Source of the DNA: Actinomycetota bacterium
Lineage (GTDB): Bacteria; Actinomycetota; Actinomycetes; Mycobacteriales; Micromonosporaceae
Length of the DNA stretch: 64,000 nt
Direction of reading: 5' to 3'
Assembly (NCBI GenBank): GCA_005885555.1
Contig: VAWN01000100.1
Coordinates: forward strand, 70,481 to 134,480
A model generated the notes under the pieces. The model had not been told where the DNA came from. It did not search any database and was given only the letters and a program-made list of their open reading frames with translations. Positions within the stretch are counted from its first letter, which is position 1. Each line of letters begins with the position of its first letter. Shown here piece by piece: positions 1 to 8,346 of this stretch. Both the position numbers and the translations under genes were made by a program.

Positions 1-2
1 GG

Positions 3-461
3 CTGCGCGACACGCTCACCCACGCGTTCCGCTGGCGCAGCGACGCGATCAAGGCCGGCTGGGCGCTGTCCGGCCTGGAGAAGATCGCCAGCCACGCCCC
101 CCGGCCGCAGGACCGGGAGCTGCTGCGCGACGCGATCGAACGGGTACTGCAGCAGCCGGACTACCACCGGCTGCGGCTGCTGGAGGTGGCGCAGCTGGTC
201 ACCACCGGCGCGGTGGACCTGCCCGACCAGATGGAGGGCGAGCTGACCCGGCTCGCGCTGTCCAACGATCCCGGGTTCATCCTGAACCTGCCCGCCGCGG
301 CACCGGAGCAGCTGAGCCGGGCGGCGCTGGAAGCGGCGACGCGCTGGCGGGCCTATGCGGTGGCCGGGGCGAGCCCGGCCCAGTCGCGGGTGGCGCTGGT
401 CGCCCACCGCGGGTTCTTCCTGCTCTCCCAGCGTGTCCGTGGCCAGGCCACCTTCCGGTAG
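3..461 (+). CDS. C-terminal part of an unrecognised, probably all-helical protein (5' end outside window)
   Basis: The window opens inside this gene; the reading frame is open from base 3 to the TAG at 459-461, giving the last 152 residues. It is rich in Ala, Leu and Arg, with long amphipathic stretches and no transmembrane segment or cysteine motif, and ends in a basic tail (QRVRGQATFR). I do not recognise a family. It is followed after 10 bases by the GrpE-like gene, whose ribosome site AGGAGAAG overlaps this stop, so it is almost certainly the upstream member of the same operon as the dynamin-like GTPase. By position it could be the helical end of a second dynamin-like or regulatory protein, but that is inference only. 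Confidence 0.6.
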   Translation: MRDTLTHAFRWRSDAIKAGWALSGLEKIASHAPRPQDRELLRDAIERVLQQPDYHRLRLLEVAQLVTTGAVDLPDQMEGELTRLALSNDPGFILNLPAAAPEQLSRAALEAATRWRAYAVAGASPAQSRVALVAHRGFFLLSQRVRGQATFR

Positions 462-471
462 GAGAAGTGTC

Positions 472-981
472 ATGTCCTCGCGTCCGAGCGCGGTACCGGC
501 GATCGGGGTCAGCGCGTTCCTCGCGCTGCTCACCGGCGCCGGCAGCTACCTGGCCAGCGGCCAGCCGCTGGTCGGCCTGATCGGCCTGGTCGGTGCGCTG
601 GTGTCCGGCGCGGCGGTGCTGATCCTGCTGCGCGAGGACCGGCCGGCCGCGACCGGGGCGCCGGAGCCGGTACCGGCGGCGGCGACGGATGGACAGGATC
701 GCAGCAGCCTGGTGCAGACGTGCATATATGTCCGCGACCGGGTCACCAGTGCGGCGTTGGCCACCCGGTTGGACCAGGCGCTGGCGCAGGTCGGGGTGCG
801 TACCGTGGAACCCACCGGCGAACGCTTCGACCCGAGCCACCACGAGGCCGGCGGTGCGCTGCCGACCACCGACGAGACGCTGGTCGGCACGATCGCCGCC
901 GTGGAGGCGCCCGGGTACGCCGACCACGGTGTGCTGCTGCGGCCGCCGGTGGTCACCGTGTACCAACGGAGGCAGGCATGA
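472..981 (+). CDS. Membrane-anchored GrpE-like nucleotide exchange factor
   Basis: 169 residues. Two hydrophobic segments (about 8-25 and 32-53) are followed by a Pro/Ala linker and a domain at about 80-165 that resembles the C-terminal beta domain of GrpE: a FDPSHHEA motif (119-126), a GT-x-AAVEAPGY segment and a LRPPVVTV strand, matching FDP-x-x-HEA and LRPA-x-V-x-V of classical GrpE. The long dimerising coiled coil of ordinary GrpE is missing. GrpE releases ADP from Hsp70; an Hsp70-like ATPase with its own membrane anchor is encoded 3.2 kb downstream, so the two plausibly meet at the membrane. The start ATG has AGGAGAAG 4-11 bases upstream; the stop overlaps the next ATG (ATGA). The GrpE resemblance is motif-level, read by eye. 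Confidence 0.7.
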   Translation: MSSRPSAVPAIGVSAFLALLTGAGSYLASGQPLVGLIGLVGALVSGAAVLILLREDRPAATGAPEPVPAAATDGQDRSSLVQTCIYVRDRVTSAALATRLDQALAQVGVRTVEPTGERFDPSHHEAGGALPTTDETLVGTIAAVEAPGYADHGVLLRPPVVTVYQRRQA

Positions 982-2873
982 CAACGACCGACCAGCCGAA
1001 GGCGACCGGTGGGGAGAAGAGCTCCATCGAGGCCGCCGCGCTGAAGATGATCAAGAGCGGGGTGGACAGTTCGCTGGCGTTCGTGCGCCGCACCGAGCCC
1101 GACGCGGCCGCGGACATCGACGCGCTGCGCCGCCGCGAGATCACCCGGCCGTCGTTCGCGGTCGTCGGGGAAACCAAGCGGGGCAAGAGCTCGCTGGTCA
1201 ACGCGCTGATCGGGGTACCGAACCTGTCGCCGGTCGACGCCGCGGTGGCCACCGCCGCATACCTGGAGTTCAGCCACTCCGCCACGCACGGTGCCCGGGC
1301 CTACGTGCCCGGCAAGGAGCAGCCCGAGCCGCTGTCCCTGGGCGACCTGCGGGACTGGGGTACCCTGCTGGGCCGGCTGCCGGAGGGGGTACGCCCGCCG
1401 CGGCGCATCGAGGTGCTGCACTCGGCGCCGCTGTTGCGGTACCTGACCCTGGTCGACACGCCGGGGGTCGGCGGGCTGGACTCGCTGCACGCCGAGATCG
1501 CCATGGACGCCGTGGAGCGGGCCACCGCGCTGCTGTTCGTGGTCGACGCCTCGTCGCCGTTCTCCCAGCCGGAGCTGAACTTCCTCATCGAGGCCAGCAA
1601 GCGGGTCAACTTCGTGGTGTTCGCGCTGACCAAGGTCGACGCGTACCCGGGCTGGCGGACCATCCTGTCGGACAACCGCAACCAGCTGCAGACGTACGCG
1701 CCGCGGTTCGCCACGGCGCCCTGGTTCCCGGTGTCCGCCCGGCTGGCGGAGATGGCGATGAACCTGGCCGGGCCGGCCGCGCCGGAGCTGGTACGCGAGT
1801 CGCGGATCGGCGAGCTGCAGCACGCGATGATCGAGCTGGCCGGCCGCGGGCATGTCCTGCAACAGGCCAACATCCTGCGCGCGCTGCGCAGCGAGGTGGT
1901 CCGGATGGACCAGCAGATCACCGAGCGGATGGCCGCCGCCGACCCGGATCCGGCCGCCGCCGAGCGGGCCAAGGACGAGCGGACCAAGCTCGCCGCCCGC
2001 AAGCGCACCGAGTCCCGGCAGTGGTCGCTGGCGCTGAGCAACGAGACGCAGCGGGCCCGGGTCGAGGCCACCGCGCGGCTGCGGCACTACGTGACCCAGC
2101 TCCAGGAGAACTTCCTCAACAAGATCGACAAAGCGTCGGGTGCTGACCTGAAGTCCATGCCGGCCGAGGTGGACCGGGCGCTGCAGGCGCTGTCCATCCG
2201 GCTGTCGCAGGACCTGGAGTGGCGCTTCCGGCAGGTCGGCGAGCGGGTACTCGCGCAGGTGTTCGCCCCGCACGAGCTGCAGTTCATCCTGCGCCGGCTC
2301 AACGCCCGGCTGCGTCACGCGATGGGCGCCAAACCGCGCCGCGACGGGGGCAGCGGCGACGGTGCCATCGTGGTGATGTCCTCGGCGGGCATGGCGATGA
2401 TGGCCGGCCGGTACGGCATGATGGGCGCCTCGGCGGCGGGGCTGGCCGGTATCGCCGGGGCCGGGCTGATCATCCCCGGGGTGGGCATCGGGCTGGGGCT
2501 GGCGGCCGGCGCGTTCATGCTGTGGAAGCGCAAGGCGATGACCGACCGGGCACAGCAGCGCACCTGGCTGCGCGAGGTGCTCGGTGAGGCGCGCGCGGCG
2601 CTGACCGACGAGGTGATGCACCGGTTCAACGACCTGCAGTACGCGCTGACCCTGGCCCTGGACGACGCGATCGAGCGGCGGCTGCAGCAGCTCGACGCGC
2701 ACATCGCCGAGATCGACAAGGCGATGGCTGACGACAAGGCCAGCCGGGCCAAGCGCAAGGCCGCCCTCGGCCAGGAGCGGGAGGCGTTGCGCGGGCGGAT
2801 CAAGCAGATCGACGAAATACTGGTACGGGTACGCCAGCTGGCACCGGCCGGACCCAGTGACACAGGGAGTTAG
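978..2873 (+). CDS. Bacterial dynamin-like GTPase (IniA/IniC/DynA-type)
   Basis: 631 residues. GTPase motifs are clear: P-loop GETKRGKS (64-71), DTPG (160-163) and TKVD (218-221). The middle and C-terminal parts are long charged helices; a Gly/Ala/Met-rich hydrophobic hairpin lies at about 465-520, followed by a Lys/Arg-rich patch and a terminal coiled coil. This is the plan of bacterial dynamin-like proteins, which insert a paddle into the inner membrane and remodel or protect it on GTP hydrolysis. The length matches mycobacterial IniA. The start ATG overlaps the GrpE-like stop and has GGAGG at 968-972; a longer open frame upstream (from 720) is rejected because it runs through the GrpE-like gene. 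Translational coupling implies stoichiometric production with that partner. Confidence 0.88.
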   Translation: MTTTDQPKATGGEKSSIEAAALKMIKSGVDSSLAFVRRTEPDAAADIDALRRREITRPSFAVVGETKRGKSSLVNALIGVPNLSPVDAAVATAAYLEFSHSATHGARAYVPGKEQPEPLSLGDLRDWGTLLGRLPEGVRPPRRIEVLHSAPLLRYLTLVDTPGVGGLDSLHAEIAMDAVERATALLFVVDASSPFSQPELNFLIEASKRVNFVVFALTKVDAYPGWRTILSDNRNQLQTYAPRFATAPWFPVSARLAEMAMNLAGPAAPELVRESRIGELQHAMIELAGRGHVLQQANILRALRSEVVRMDQQITERMAAADPDPAAAERAKDERTKLAARKRTESRQWSLALSNETQRARVEATARLRHYVTQLQENFLNKIDKASGADLKSMPAEVDRALQALSIRLSQDLEWRFRQVGERVLAQVFAPHELQFILRRLNARLRHAMGAKPRRDGGSGDGAIVVMSSAGMAMMAGRYGMMGASAAGLAGIAGAGLIIPGVGIGLGLAAGAFMLWKRKAMTDRAQQRTWLREVLGEARAALTDEVMHRFNDLQYALTLALDDAIERRLQQLDAHIAEIDKAMADDKASRAKRKAALGQEREALRGRIKQIDEILVRVRQLAPAGPSDTGS

Positions 2874-2875
2874 CC

Positions 2876-3520
2876 ATGGACCACCACGGCGACTGGGACC
2901 AGTGGCACGAGAGCGGGTCCGATGGTGACACCGCCGACCTCGGCGGCGAGCACCTCGACGACCTGAGCGGCCACGACCTCGACGCACATGACACGTATCC
3001 CGAGCACGAGGGGTACGACAGTTACGACGAGGCGCCGGCGCCGGACGTCGCGCACCTGTCGCACGGCCCCGACCTGGTGCACGAGGGTGACCAGGACGAC
3101 TTCGGCCAGCACGACCTGGTCGACGAGCACGCGACGGACCACGGTACCGGATATGACGAGCCCGGGCCGGCCGACCACCTGGTCGGTGCCGATCCGGACC
3201 TGGCGCCGGACCCGCACACCGGCTGGCATGACAGCGACTTCCCGCCGGCCCTGGCCCTGGACGTGCGGCCGGAACCGGCCGACGGGTACCCGTGGGCCGA
3301 CCCGGACACGCTCGGCGACCCCGGCCACGGCTACGGGCTGGACGCCGCCGACCACAGCTACGGCAGCACCGGCATTACCGGCACGGCCGCGCCCGGCGAC
3401 CTGTACGCCTACGCCGGGCTGGACGCGCCCGGCCCGGGCGTGGACCCGTGGGCGCAGCTGTACGGGTCCGACGACCCGGCGACCGGCACGCTGGCCCGGT
3501 TCTGGGGCCCGACCGGCTGA
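2876..3520 (+). CDS. Highly acidic Asp/His/Gly-rich disordered protein
   Basis: 214 residues made almost wholly of Asp, His, Gly, Pro, Glu, Tyr and Ala, with hardly any Lys or Arg; predicted net charge is strongly negative and no folded domain, signal peptide or membrane segment is visible. Asp-His pairs recur (DHHGDWDQWH, GHDLDAHD, GQHDLVDEH). It begins two bases after the dynamin stop with AGGGAG upstream, so it is in the same operon. Its place resembles IniB, a Gly/Ala-rich protein encoded beside IniA/IniC, but the composition differs and I claim no homology. A scaffold, a metal-buffering protein or a charge-based partner of the GTPase are all possible. Codon use matches its neighbours. 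Confidence 0.75.
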   Translation: MDHHGDWDQWHESGSDGDTADLGGEHLDDLSGHDLDAHDTYPEHEGYDSYDEAPAPDVAHLSHGPDLVHEGDQDDFGQHDLVDEHATDHGTGYDEPGPADHLVGADPDLAPDPHTGWHDSDFPPALALDVRPEPADGYPWADPDTLGDPGHGYGLDAADHSYGSTGITGTAAPGDLYAYAGLDAPGPGVDPWAQLYGSDDPATGTLARFWGPTG

Positions 3521-3532
3521 CCGCGAGCGGGA

Positions 3533-4117
3533 TCAGCCGACCAGCTGCTCGGCCCGCCGGCCGAGCTGACGCACCCCGAAGGCGGCGAAGATCTCGGCCA
3601 CGCCGTGGAAGATCGCCCACACCCCAACCAGGGTCACCAGCGTGATCAGCGACCGCTGCCAGGAATGCACCGCCCAGACTCCGAGCACCAGTTCGGCGAT
3701 ACCGAGCAGCAGCCTGGTCCACCACCATGGCAGCTTCGGCCCGGCCAGGGCGGTGACCAGGTGGACGATGCCGAAGATGACCAGGTACCAGGCCGTCAGG
3801 ATCGACACGACGTACAGCGTGGCGTGTGGCCAGACGAACGTGAGGATCCCGGCGGCCACGCCCAGGATCCCGGCGACGATGAACAGCCAGCGCCAGGCGC
3901 GAACCTGGCTGGCCAGCACCAGCTGGGCGACGCCGCCGTACAGGAAGGTCACGCCGAGGAACGCGACCACCACGGCCAGGCTGCCCACCCGGTACGACAA
4001 CACGTACATGCCCAGGCCGGTCCACAGGATCCCGAGGATCAGGAACCACCACCAGATCCCCGACGCCTCCCGCACCTGGTCCCGGGCGGTGTCCCGCACG
4101 GTCACATCGCTTGTCAT
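3533..4117 (-). CDS. HdeD/DUF308-family six-helix membrane protein
   Basis: 194 residues with six closely spaced hydrophobic helices and short loops; the repeated pattern of helix pairs ending in small-residue turns (GILGVAAGILTFVWP, GIAELVLGVWAVH) is typical of the HdeD/DUF308 family, linked to acid and membrane stress in enterobacteria but of unknown biochemistry in actinobacteria. The start at 4117 was chosen because GGGGAGG lies about 8 bases upstream; an ATG seven codons earlier lacks a site. It lies downstream of the Hsp70-like gene on the same strand (77-base gap) and converges on the acidic-protein gene with only 12 bases between stops. Confidence 0.82.
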   Translation of the reverse strand: MTSDVTVRDTARDQVREASGIWWWFLILGILWTGLGMYVLSYRVGSLAVVVAFLGVTFLYGGVAQLVLASQVRAWRWLFIVAGILGVAAGILTFVWPHATLYVVSILTAWYLVIFGIVHLVTALAGPKLPWWWTRLLLGIAELVLGVWAVHSWQRSLITLVTLVGVWAIFHGVAEIFAAFGVRQLGRRAEQLVG

Positions 4118-4194
4118 GGCAACCTCCCCTACCGCCATGGTCGACAATGTCACCTGGCGGTGCGGGCGGGCATCATTCGGTCCGGGTGAACCGG

Positions 4195-5652
4195 TCAGCC
4201 GGACGCGAGGATGATCAGCACCACGAACAACACCACGACCACCACCAGTACCAGGATCGTGATGAGCACGGTCGGCTCCTGGTACCACGGGTTGCGGGTA
4301 CGCGCCGGTGCCGGGGCCGGCATCGGCGGTACCGGCGCCGGGCGCGGTACCGGGCCGGCCGGCGGCGCCATCCGCGGCGGTTGCGGTGCCGGGCGGGTCG
4401 GTTGCGGTGCCGGTGGCGTGCTGATCGGGCGGTTCTGCGCGGGCGGGGTGCTGATCGGCCGGGTCCGCACCGGGCCGGCCTGCTGCGGCGGCGGACCGAC
4501 GACAACCGGGGACGGGCGGGGCGGCTGGTACCCGGGCGCCGGCTGCCGCGGCGGCTGCAGCTGCGGCATCGGCGGCCGTACCGGCGGGGTCGGCGCGCCG
4601 ATGCACAGCGCCCCCTCCACCACCACGGTCTCCGGCTGCTCCAGCGTGGTCGGCGCGACCTGCAGCTCGGTGTGGATCAGATGCGCGCACAGCGGGATCC
4701 GGCTGGACCCGCCGACGAGGAAGATGCCGACCAGGTCCTTGGGTGCCATGCCGGCCCCGGCGATGGTGCGGGCCAGGCAGGTGACGGTGCGCTCCAGGTA
4801 CGGCCGGATGAGCGTCTCCAGCTCCTCCCGGGTCACGTGCGCGTCGACCTCCAGGCCGGGCAGGTGGATGTCGGCGCTGGAGGTGCGCGAGAGCATCTCC
4901 TTGGCCGCCCGGACGTCCTCGTACAGCATCCGGCGCTGCCGCCGCCCGGCCGCGTCGGTCGGGTTGACCAGCGCCGACCACTGCTCCGGGTGGCTGGCCT
5001 GGTAGGTCTCGCCGAGCTGCTCGACGATCGCGTGGTCGAAGTCCAGCCCGCCGACGTCGGCCAGGCCCTCCTCGGACAGCACCTGGAACCCGGCCGTCGT
5101 GCGCCGCACGACGGTCGCGTCGAAGGTACCGCCGCCGAGGTCGTAGATGGCCAGCGAGCGGCCCACCGGGACGGCGGCGCGCAGGATGGCGGTGAAGTAC
5201 GAGGCGGCGGCGACCGGTTCGGCGATCAGCTGCGGGTTGCCCAGCCCGGCCTGCCGCGCCGCCTCGGTCAGCAGCCGGCGGCGCTGCTCGCCCCAGCGGG
5301 CCGGGTGGGTCAGCCGGACCTGCTCGGGCGCGCCGCCCAGCTGCCGGCGGGCCTCCGCGGCGACCGCGCCGAGGACGGCGGCGAACACCCGCGGTACCGG
5401 CAGCTCCTGATCGCCCAGGAAGACCGCGCCGTCGTCGATGCGCCGCTTCGGGTTGGGTTCGAACCGGCTCGGGTCGACCCGGGCGTGCCGTTCCGCGTCG
5501 CGCCCGACGAGCATCTGTCCCTCGGGGTTGAGGTACACGGCGGTCGGCATCAGCGGCGCGCCGTCGAACAGCAGGGGTCGCAACCGGCCGTCGGGCATCC
5601 GCAGCATGGACACCGTGTTGGAGGTCCCGAAATCGATGCCGAGCACGCGCAT
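4195..5652 (-). CDS. Tail-anchored Hsp70 (DnaK-fold) ATPase lacking the substrate-binding domain
   Basis: 485 residues. The Hsp70 nucleotide-binding fold covers about 1-355: phosphate loop GIDFGTSNT (5-13), second loop DLGGGTFD (171-178), adenosine loop VGGSSRIP (313-320), and KR at 69-70 in the place of the catalytic lysine of DnaK. No substrate-binding domain follows. Instead there is a 100-residue Pro-rich linker with two RPISTPPA repeats and a single strongly hydrophobic helix at about 461-483, with no tail behind it. The ATPase should therefore face the cytoplasm on a flexible arm fixed to the membrane. A GrpE-like membrane protein is encoded divergently nearby; no J-protein is in the window. 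Its start is divergent from the phosphodiesterase gene, with 90 bases between. Confidence 0.85.
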   Translation of the reverse strand: MRVLGIDFGTSNTVSMLRMPDGRLRPLLFDGAPLMPTAVYLNPEGQMLVGRDAERHARVDPSRFEPNPKRRIDDGAVFLGDQELPVPRVFAAVLGAVAAEARRQLGGAPEQVRLTHPARWGEQRRRLLTEAARQAGLGNPQLIAEPVAAASYFTAILRAAVPVGRSLAIYDLGGGTFDATVVRRTTAGFQVLSEEGLADVGGLDFDHAIVEQLGETYQASHPEQWSALVNPTDAAGRRQRRMLYEDVRAAKEMLSRTSSADIHLPGLEVDAHVTREELETLIRPYLERTVTCLARTIAGAGMAPKDLVGIFLVGGSSRIPLCAHLIHTELQVAPTTLEQPETVVVEGALCIGAPTPPVRPPMPQLQPPRQPAPGYQPPRPSPVVVGPPPQQAGPVRTRPISTPPAQNRPISTPPAPQPTRPAPQPPRMAPPAGPVPRPAPVPPMPAPAPARTRNPWYQEPTVLITILVLVVVVVLFVVLIILASG

Positions 5653-5742
5653 GGCGTCACCCTACTGTGCCGCGCACCACGGACGACTACCGGAAAGGCG
5701 ACGGCTACCCACCGGTCGCTGACAGGGGTCATACTCCCGCTC

Positions 5743-6516
5743 ATGATCGGCCGACGGTTCGCCTACCTCGACGCGCCCACTCCGATCGCTTTCGCCCATC
5801 GGGGCGGCGCGGCGCACGGCGACGAGAACAGCATGGCGGCGTTCGCGCGGGCGTTCGCGATGGGGTACCGGTACATCGAGACCGACACGCACGCCACCGC
5901 CGACGGGGTGGCCGTGGTGTGCCACGACCACAGCCTGGCCCGCATCGCCGGCCGGCCGGAGCGCATCCACGACCTGCGCTGGGCGCAGCTGGCCCGGGTC
6001 CGGGTCGACGGGGAGCCGGTGGTGCCCCGGCTGGCCGAGGTGCTCGACGCGTGGCCGCAGGTGCGGCTCAACATCGACGTGAAGGCCGACAGCGCGGTCG
6101 ACGCCACGCTGGCCGCGGTCCGGGCGGCGGGCGCGCTGGACCGGGTACTGCTGGCGTCGTTCTCCGACGCGCGGACCGCGCGGATGCGTGCCGCGGTGGG
6201 CCCGGAGGTGGCCACCTCGCTCGGCTCGCGGGGCGCAGCGCGGCTGTGGGTGGCCTCCCGCGCCGGGCGCGGTGCGGCCCGGCCGGCCGGCCGGGTCGCC
6301 GCGGCGCAGGTACCGGTCCGGCAGGGTCCGATCCGGGTCGTTGACGACCGGTTCGTCCGGTACGCCCATGCGCTCGGATTGCAGGTGCACGTCTGGACGG
6401 TGGACGCACCCGACCGGATGCATGAGTTACTGGATCTGGGCGTGGATGGCATCATGACCGATCGCATCGACGTTCTGCGCGATGTCTACACCGCCCGCGG
6501 CTGCTGGCCCGCTTGA
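5743..6516 (+). CDS. Glycerophosphodiester phosphodiesterase
   Basis: 257 residues. The GDPD catalytic signature is complete: HRGG at 19-22, ENS at 28-30, E46-x-D48, and HDH at 61-63, followed by a TIM-barrel ending in VHVWTVDAPDRMHELLDLGVDGIMTDR, the usual GDPD C-terminus. It would hydrolyse glycerophosphodiesters to glycerol 3-phosphate and an alcohol. There is no signal peptide, so it is expected in the cytoplasm. The ATG at 5743 is chosen because homology begins at once; the frame is open far upstream (to 4111) but antisense to the Hsp70 gene. The next gene follows after 8 bases and probably forms an operon with it. Confidence 0.9.
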   Translation: MIGRRFAYLDAPTPIAFAHRGGAAHGDENSMAAFARAFAMGYRYIETDTHATADGVAVVCHDHSLARIAGRPERIHDLRWAQLARVRVDGEPVVPRLAEVLDAWPQVRLNIDVKADSAVDATLAAVRAAGALDRVLLASFSDARTARMRAAVGPEVATSLGSRGAARLWVASRAGRGAARPAGRVAAAQVPVRQGPIRVVDDRFVRYAHALGLQVHVWTVDAPDRMHELLDLGVDGIMTDRIDVLRDVYTARGCWPA

Positions 6517-6524
6517 GGAGCGAT

Positions 6525-7868
6525 ATGACGGCATTGTCGACGGCCCAGCCGTACGCCGGTTCGACCCGCCGGGAACGGGTCGGCTGGTACTTCTACTCCT
6601 TCGCCGACCACGCCTTCTTCACCACGATGCTGGCGGTGTTCATCGGCCCGTACCTGACGAGCCTGGCCAAGCACGCCGCCGACGCGGACGGCAGGGTGCA
6701 TCCGCTGGGCATCCCGGTCGCCGCCGGCTCCTACTACCCGTACCTGATCGCCGTGTCGGTGCTGCTGTCGGTCCTGGTGCTGCCGCTGGTCGGCGCGGTC
6801 GCCGACCGGTCCGCGCACCGCAAGTGGCTGCTGGCCGGGTTCGCCTTCACCGGGGCCGGGCTGACCTGCTGCTTCGCGCTGGCCACCGGTACCGCCTACC
6901 TGTTCGGCGGGCTGCTGTACCTGCTGGCCAACATCGCGCTCAACGCCGCGTCGGTGGTGGCCAACTCGTTCCTCACCCGGCTGGTCGGCGCCGACGAGCG
7001 CGACGCCACATCAAGCCGCGGCTGGGCGATCGGGTACCTCGGCGGCGGGCTGAACCTGGCGCTGTGCCTGGCCGCGGTGTTGACCGCGCACGAGAGCCCG
7101 GCCGCGATCCGGGGCGTGTTCGTGTTCGCCGGGCTGTGGTGGGCCGGGTTCACCGTGCTGCCACTGCTGTGGCTGCGCGAACGACCGCCGCTGGAAGCCG
7201 AGCCCGATGCCGGCGGCGGGGTGCTGTCCGCCGGCTTCCGGCAGCTGCGCCGGACCCTGGCGCACCTGCGGGCGTACCCGCTGACGCTGCTGTTCCTGCT
7301 GGCGTTCCTGGTCTACAACGACGGCGTCCAGACGGTGATCGCGCTGGCGAGCACCTACGGTACCCAGGAGCTGCAGCTGTCCGACGCGACCCTGGCGGTC
7401 ACCATCCTGATCGTGCAGTTCGTCGCGTTCGGCGGTGCGCTGCTGCTCGGTTTCGTCGCCAGCCGGGCCGGCGCGAAGCGGACCATCCTCGGCTCGCTGG
7501 TCGGCTGGACGGCACTGGTCGTCGCCGCGTACTTCGTGCCGGCCAAGGCGCCGCTGGTGTTCATGGCGCTGGGCGCGGCGATCGGCCTGGTCCTGGGCGG
7601 CAGCCAGGCCCTGTCCCGGTCGCTGTTCAGCCAGCTCATCCCGGCCGGCAAGGAGGCCGAGTACTTCGGCTTCTACGGCATCTCCGACAAGGGTTCCAGC
7701 TGGCTGGGGCCGCTGCTGTTCGGCGTGGTCAACCAGGTCGTCGGCAACTACCGGGCGGCGATCGTGTCGCTGGTGGTGTTCTTCGTCGCCGGGTTCGTCC
7801 TGCTGCTGGCGGTACCGGTACGGCGGGCGATCGTGGCCGCCGGGAACACCCCGCCGCGGGTGCTGTGA
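6525..7868 (+). CDS. UMF1-type (Atg22-like) MFS transporter
   Basis: 447 residues with about twelve hydrophobic helices. The opening RERVGWYFYSFADHAFFTT resembles the start of UMF1/Atg22-like permeases, and the loop between helices 2 and 3 carries the MFS-style ADRSAHRKW motif. The closing region (FFGFYGISDKGSSWLGP-like) is also typical of UMF1. Substrate unknown: yeast Atg22 exports amino acids from the vacuole, while bacterial members are mostly uncharacterised. GAGGAG precedes the ATG by five bases. It is the second gene of a short operon with the glycerophosphodiesterase and converges with the small membrane protein on the other strand. Confidence 0.85.
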   Translation: MTALSTAQPYAGSTRRERVGWYFYSFADHAFFTTMLAVFIGPYLTSLAKHAADADGRVHPLGIPVAAGSYYPYLIAVSVLLSVLVLPLVGAVADRSAHRKWLLAGFAFTGAGLTCCFALATGTAYLFGGLLYLLANIALNAASVVANSFLTRLVGADERDATSSRGWAIGYLGGGLNLALCLAAVLTAHESPAAIRGVFVFAGLWWAGFTVLPLLWLRERPPLEAEPDAGGGVLSAGFRQLRRTLAHLRAYPLTLLFLLAFLVYNDGVQTVIALASTYGTQELQLSDATLAVTILIVQFVAFGGALLLGFVASRAGAKRTILGSLVGWTALVVAAYFVPAKAPLVFMALGAAIGLVLGGSQALSRSLFSQLIPAGKEAEYFGFYGISDKGSSWLGPLLFGVVNQVVGNYRAAIVSLVVFFVAGFVLLLAVPVRRAIVAAGNTPPRVL

Positions 7869-7873
7869 TCAGT

Positions 7874-8335
7874 TCAGAACGGCTCGCCGCAGACCCGCCA
7901 TGACGAGCCGTCCTTGACCAGCCGGACGGTGTGCCGTTCCGCGGCCTCCCCGGCCCGGGTCAGGTCCACGGTGATCAGCGCGGTGCTGGTGCCGTTGACG
8001 ACCGCCACCGAGGTACCCACGATCTTGTGCCTGCGCAGCTGCGGCCGGGCGTGCACCAGGTCGGTGAACGCGGCCTGGCTGAGCCGGTTGCGCTCGTCGG
8101 CGCACAGCAGCTGGTACGCCCCGGCGGTGTCGCCCCGCTCCAGCCTGGTCAGGAACGTCTCGGTGGCGGCCTGGGCCGGGCCTGCCGCCGAGTTGTACCA
8201 GCGGAACAGCCCGTACCCGGCGGCGGTTCCGCCGGCGCAGCACACCACGAGGACCACGGCCACGATGACCAGTACCCGGCGCAGCGCGGGGCGCCGGCGG
8301 GGCGGCGGACCGAGCGGGGGCGGCACCGGAGTCAT
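7874..8335 (-). CDS. Small single-pass protein with an extracytoplasmic NTF2-like (DUF4878-type) domain
   Basis: 153 residues: a Pro/Arg-rich cytoplasmic start, one hydrophobic helix at about 20-43 containing CC, then an outside domain beginning AATETFLTRLERGDTAGAYQLLCADERNRLS, the usual opening of DUF4878/NTF2-like lumazine-binding proteins, and ending with a short WRVCGEPF strand. Two cysteines in the outer domain may form a disulphide. Such proteins are common in actinobacteria and have no assigned reaction. It is divergent from the molybdenum-enzyme cluster, whose first frame starts 11 bases away, so the two promoters must overlap. Confidence 0.75.
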   Translation of the reverse strand: MTPVPPPLGPPPRRRPALRRVLVIVAVVLVVCCAGGTAAGYGLFRWYNSAAGPAQAATETFLTRLERGDTAGAYQLLCADERNRLSQAAFTDLVHARPQLRRHKIVGTSVAVVNGTSTALITVDLTRAGEAAERHTVRLVKDGSSWRVCGEPF

Positions 8336-8346
8336 CGCCGCTCACT

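Noticed and set aside
546..2987. Open frame of 813 codons on the minus strand opposite the dynamin gene
   Set aside because: Its translation is Arg/Gly/Pro-rich with no domain, a frame artefact of high GC, while the plus strand carries clear GTPase motifs.
5450..5470. tRNA-like GGTTCGAA box
   Set aside because: It lies inside the Hsp70 coding sequence with no acceptor stem or cloverleaf around it.
4111..5742. Long plus-strand extension upstream of the phosphodiesterase
   Set aside because: It is antisense to the Hsp70 gene and composed of low-complexity residues; the GDPD domain begins at 5743.
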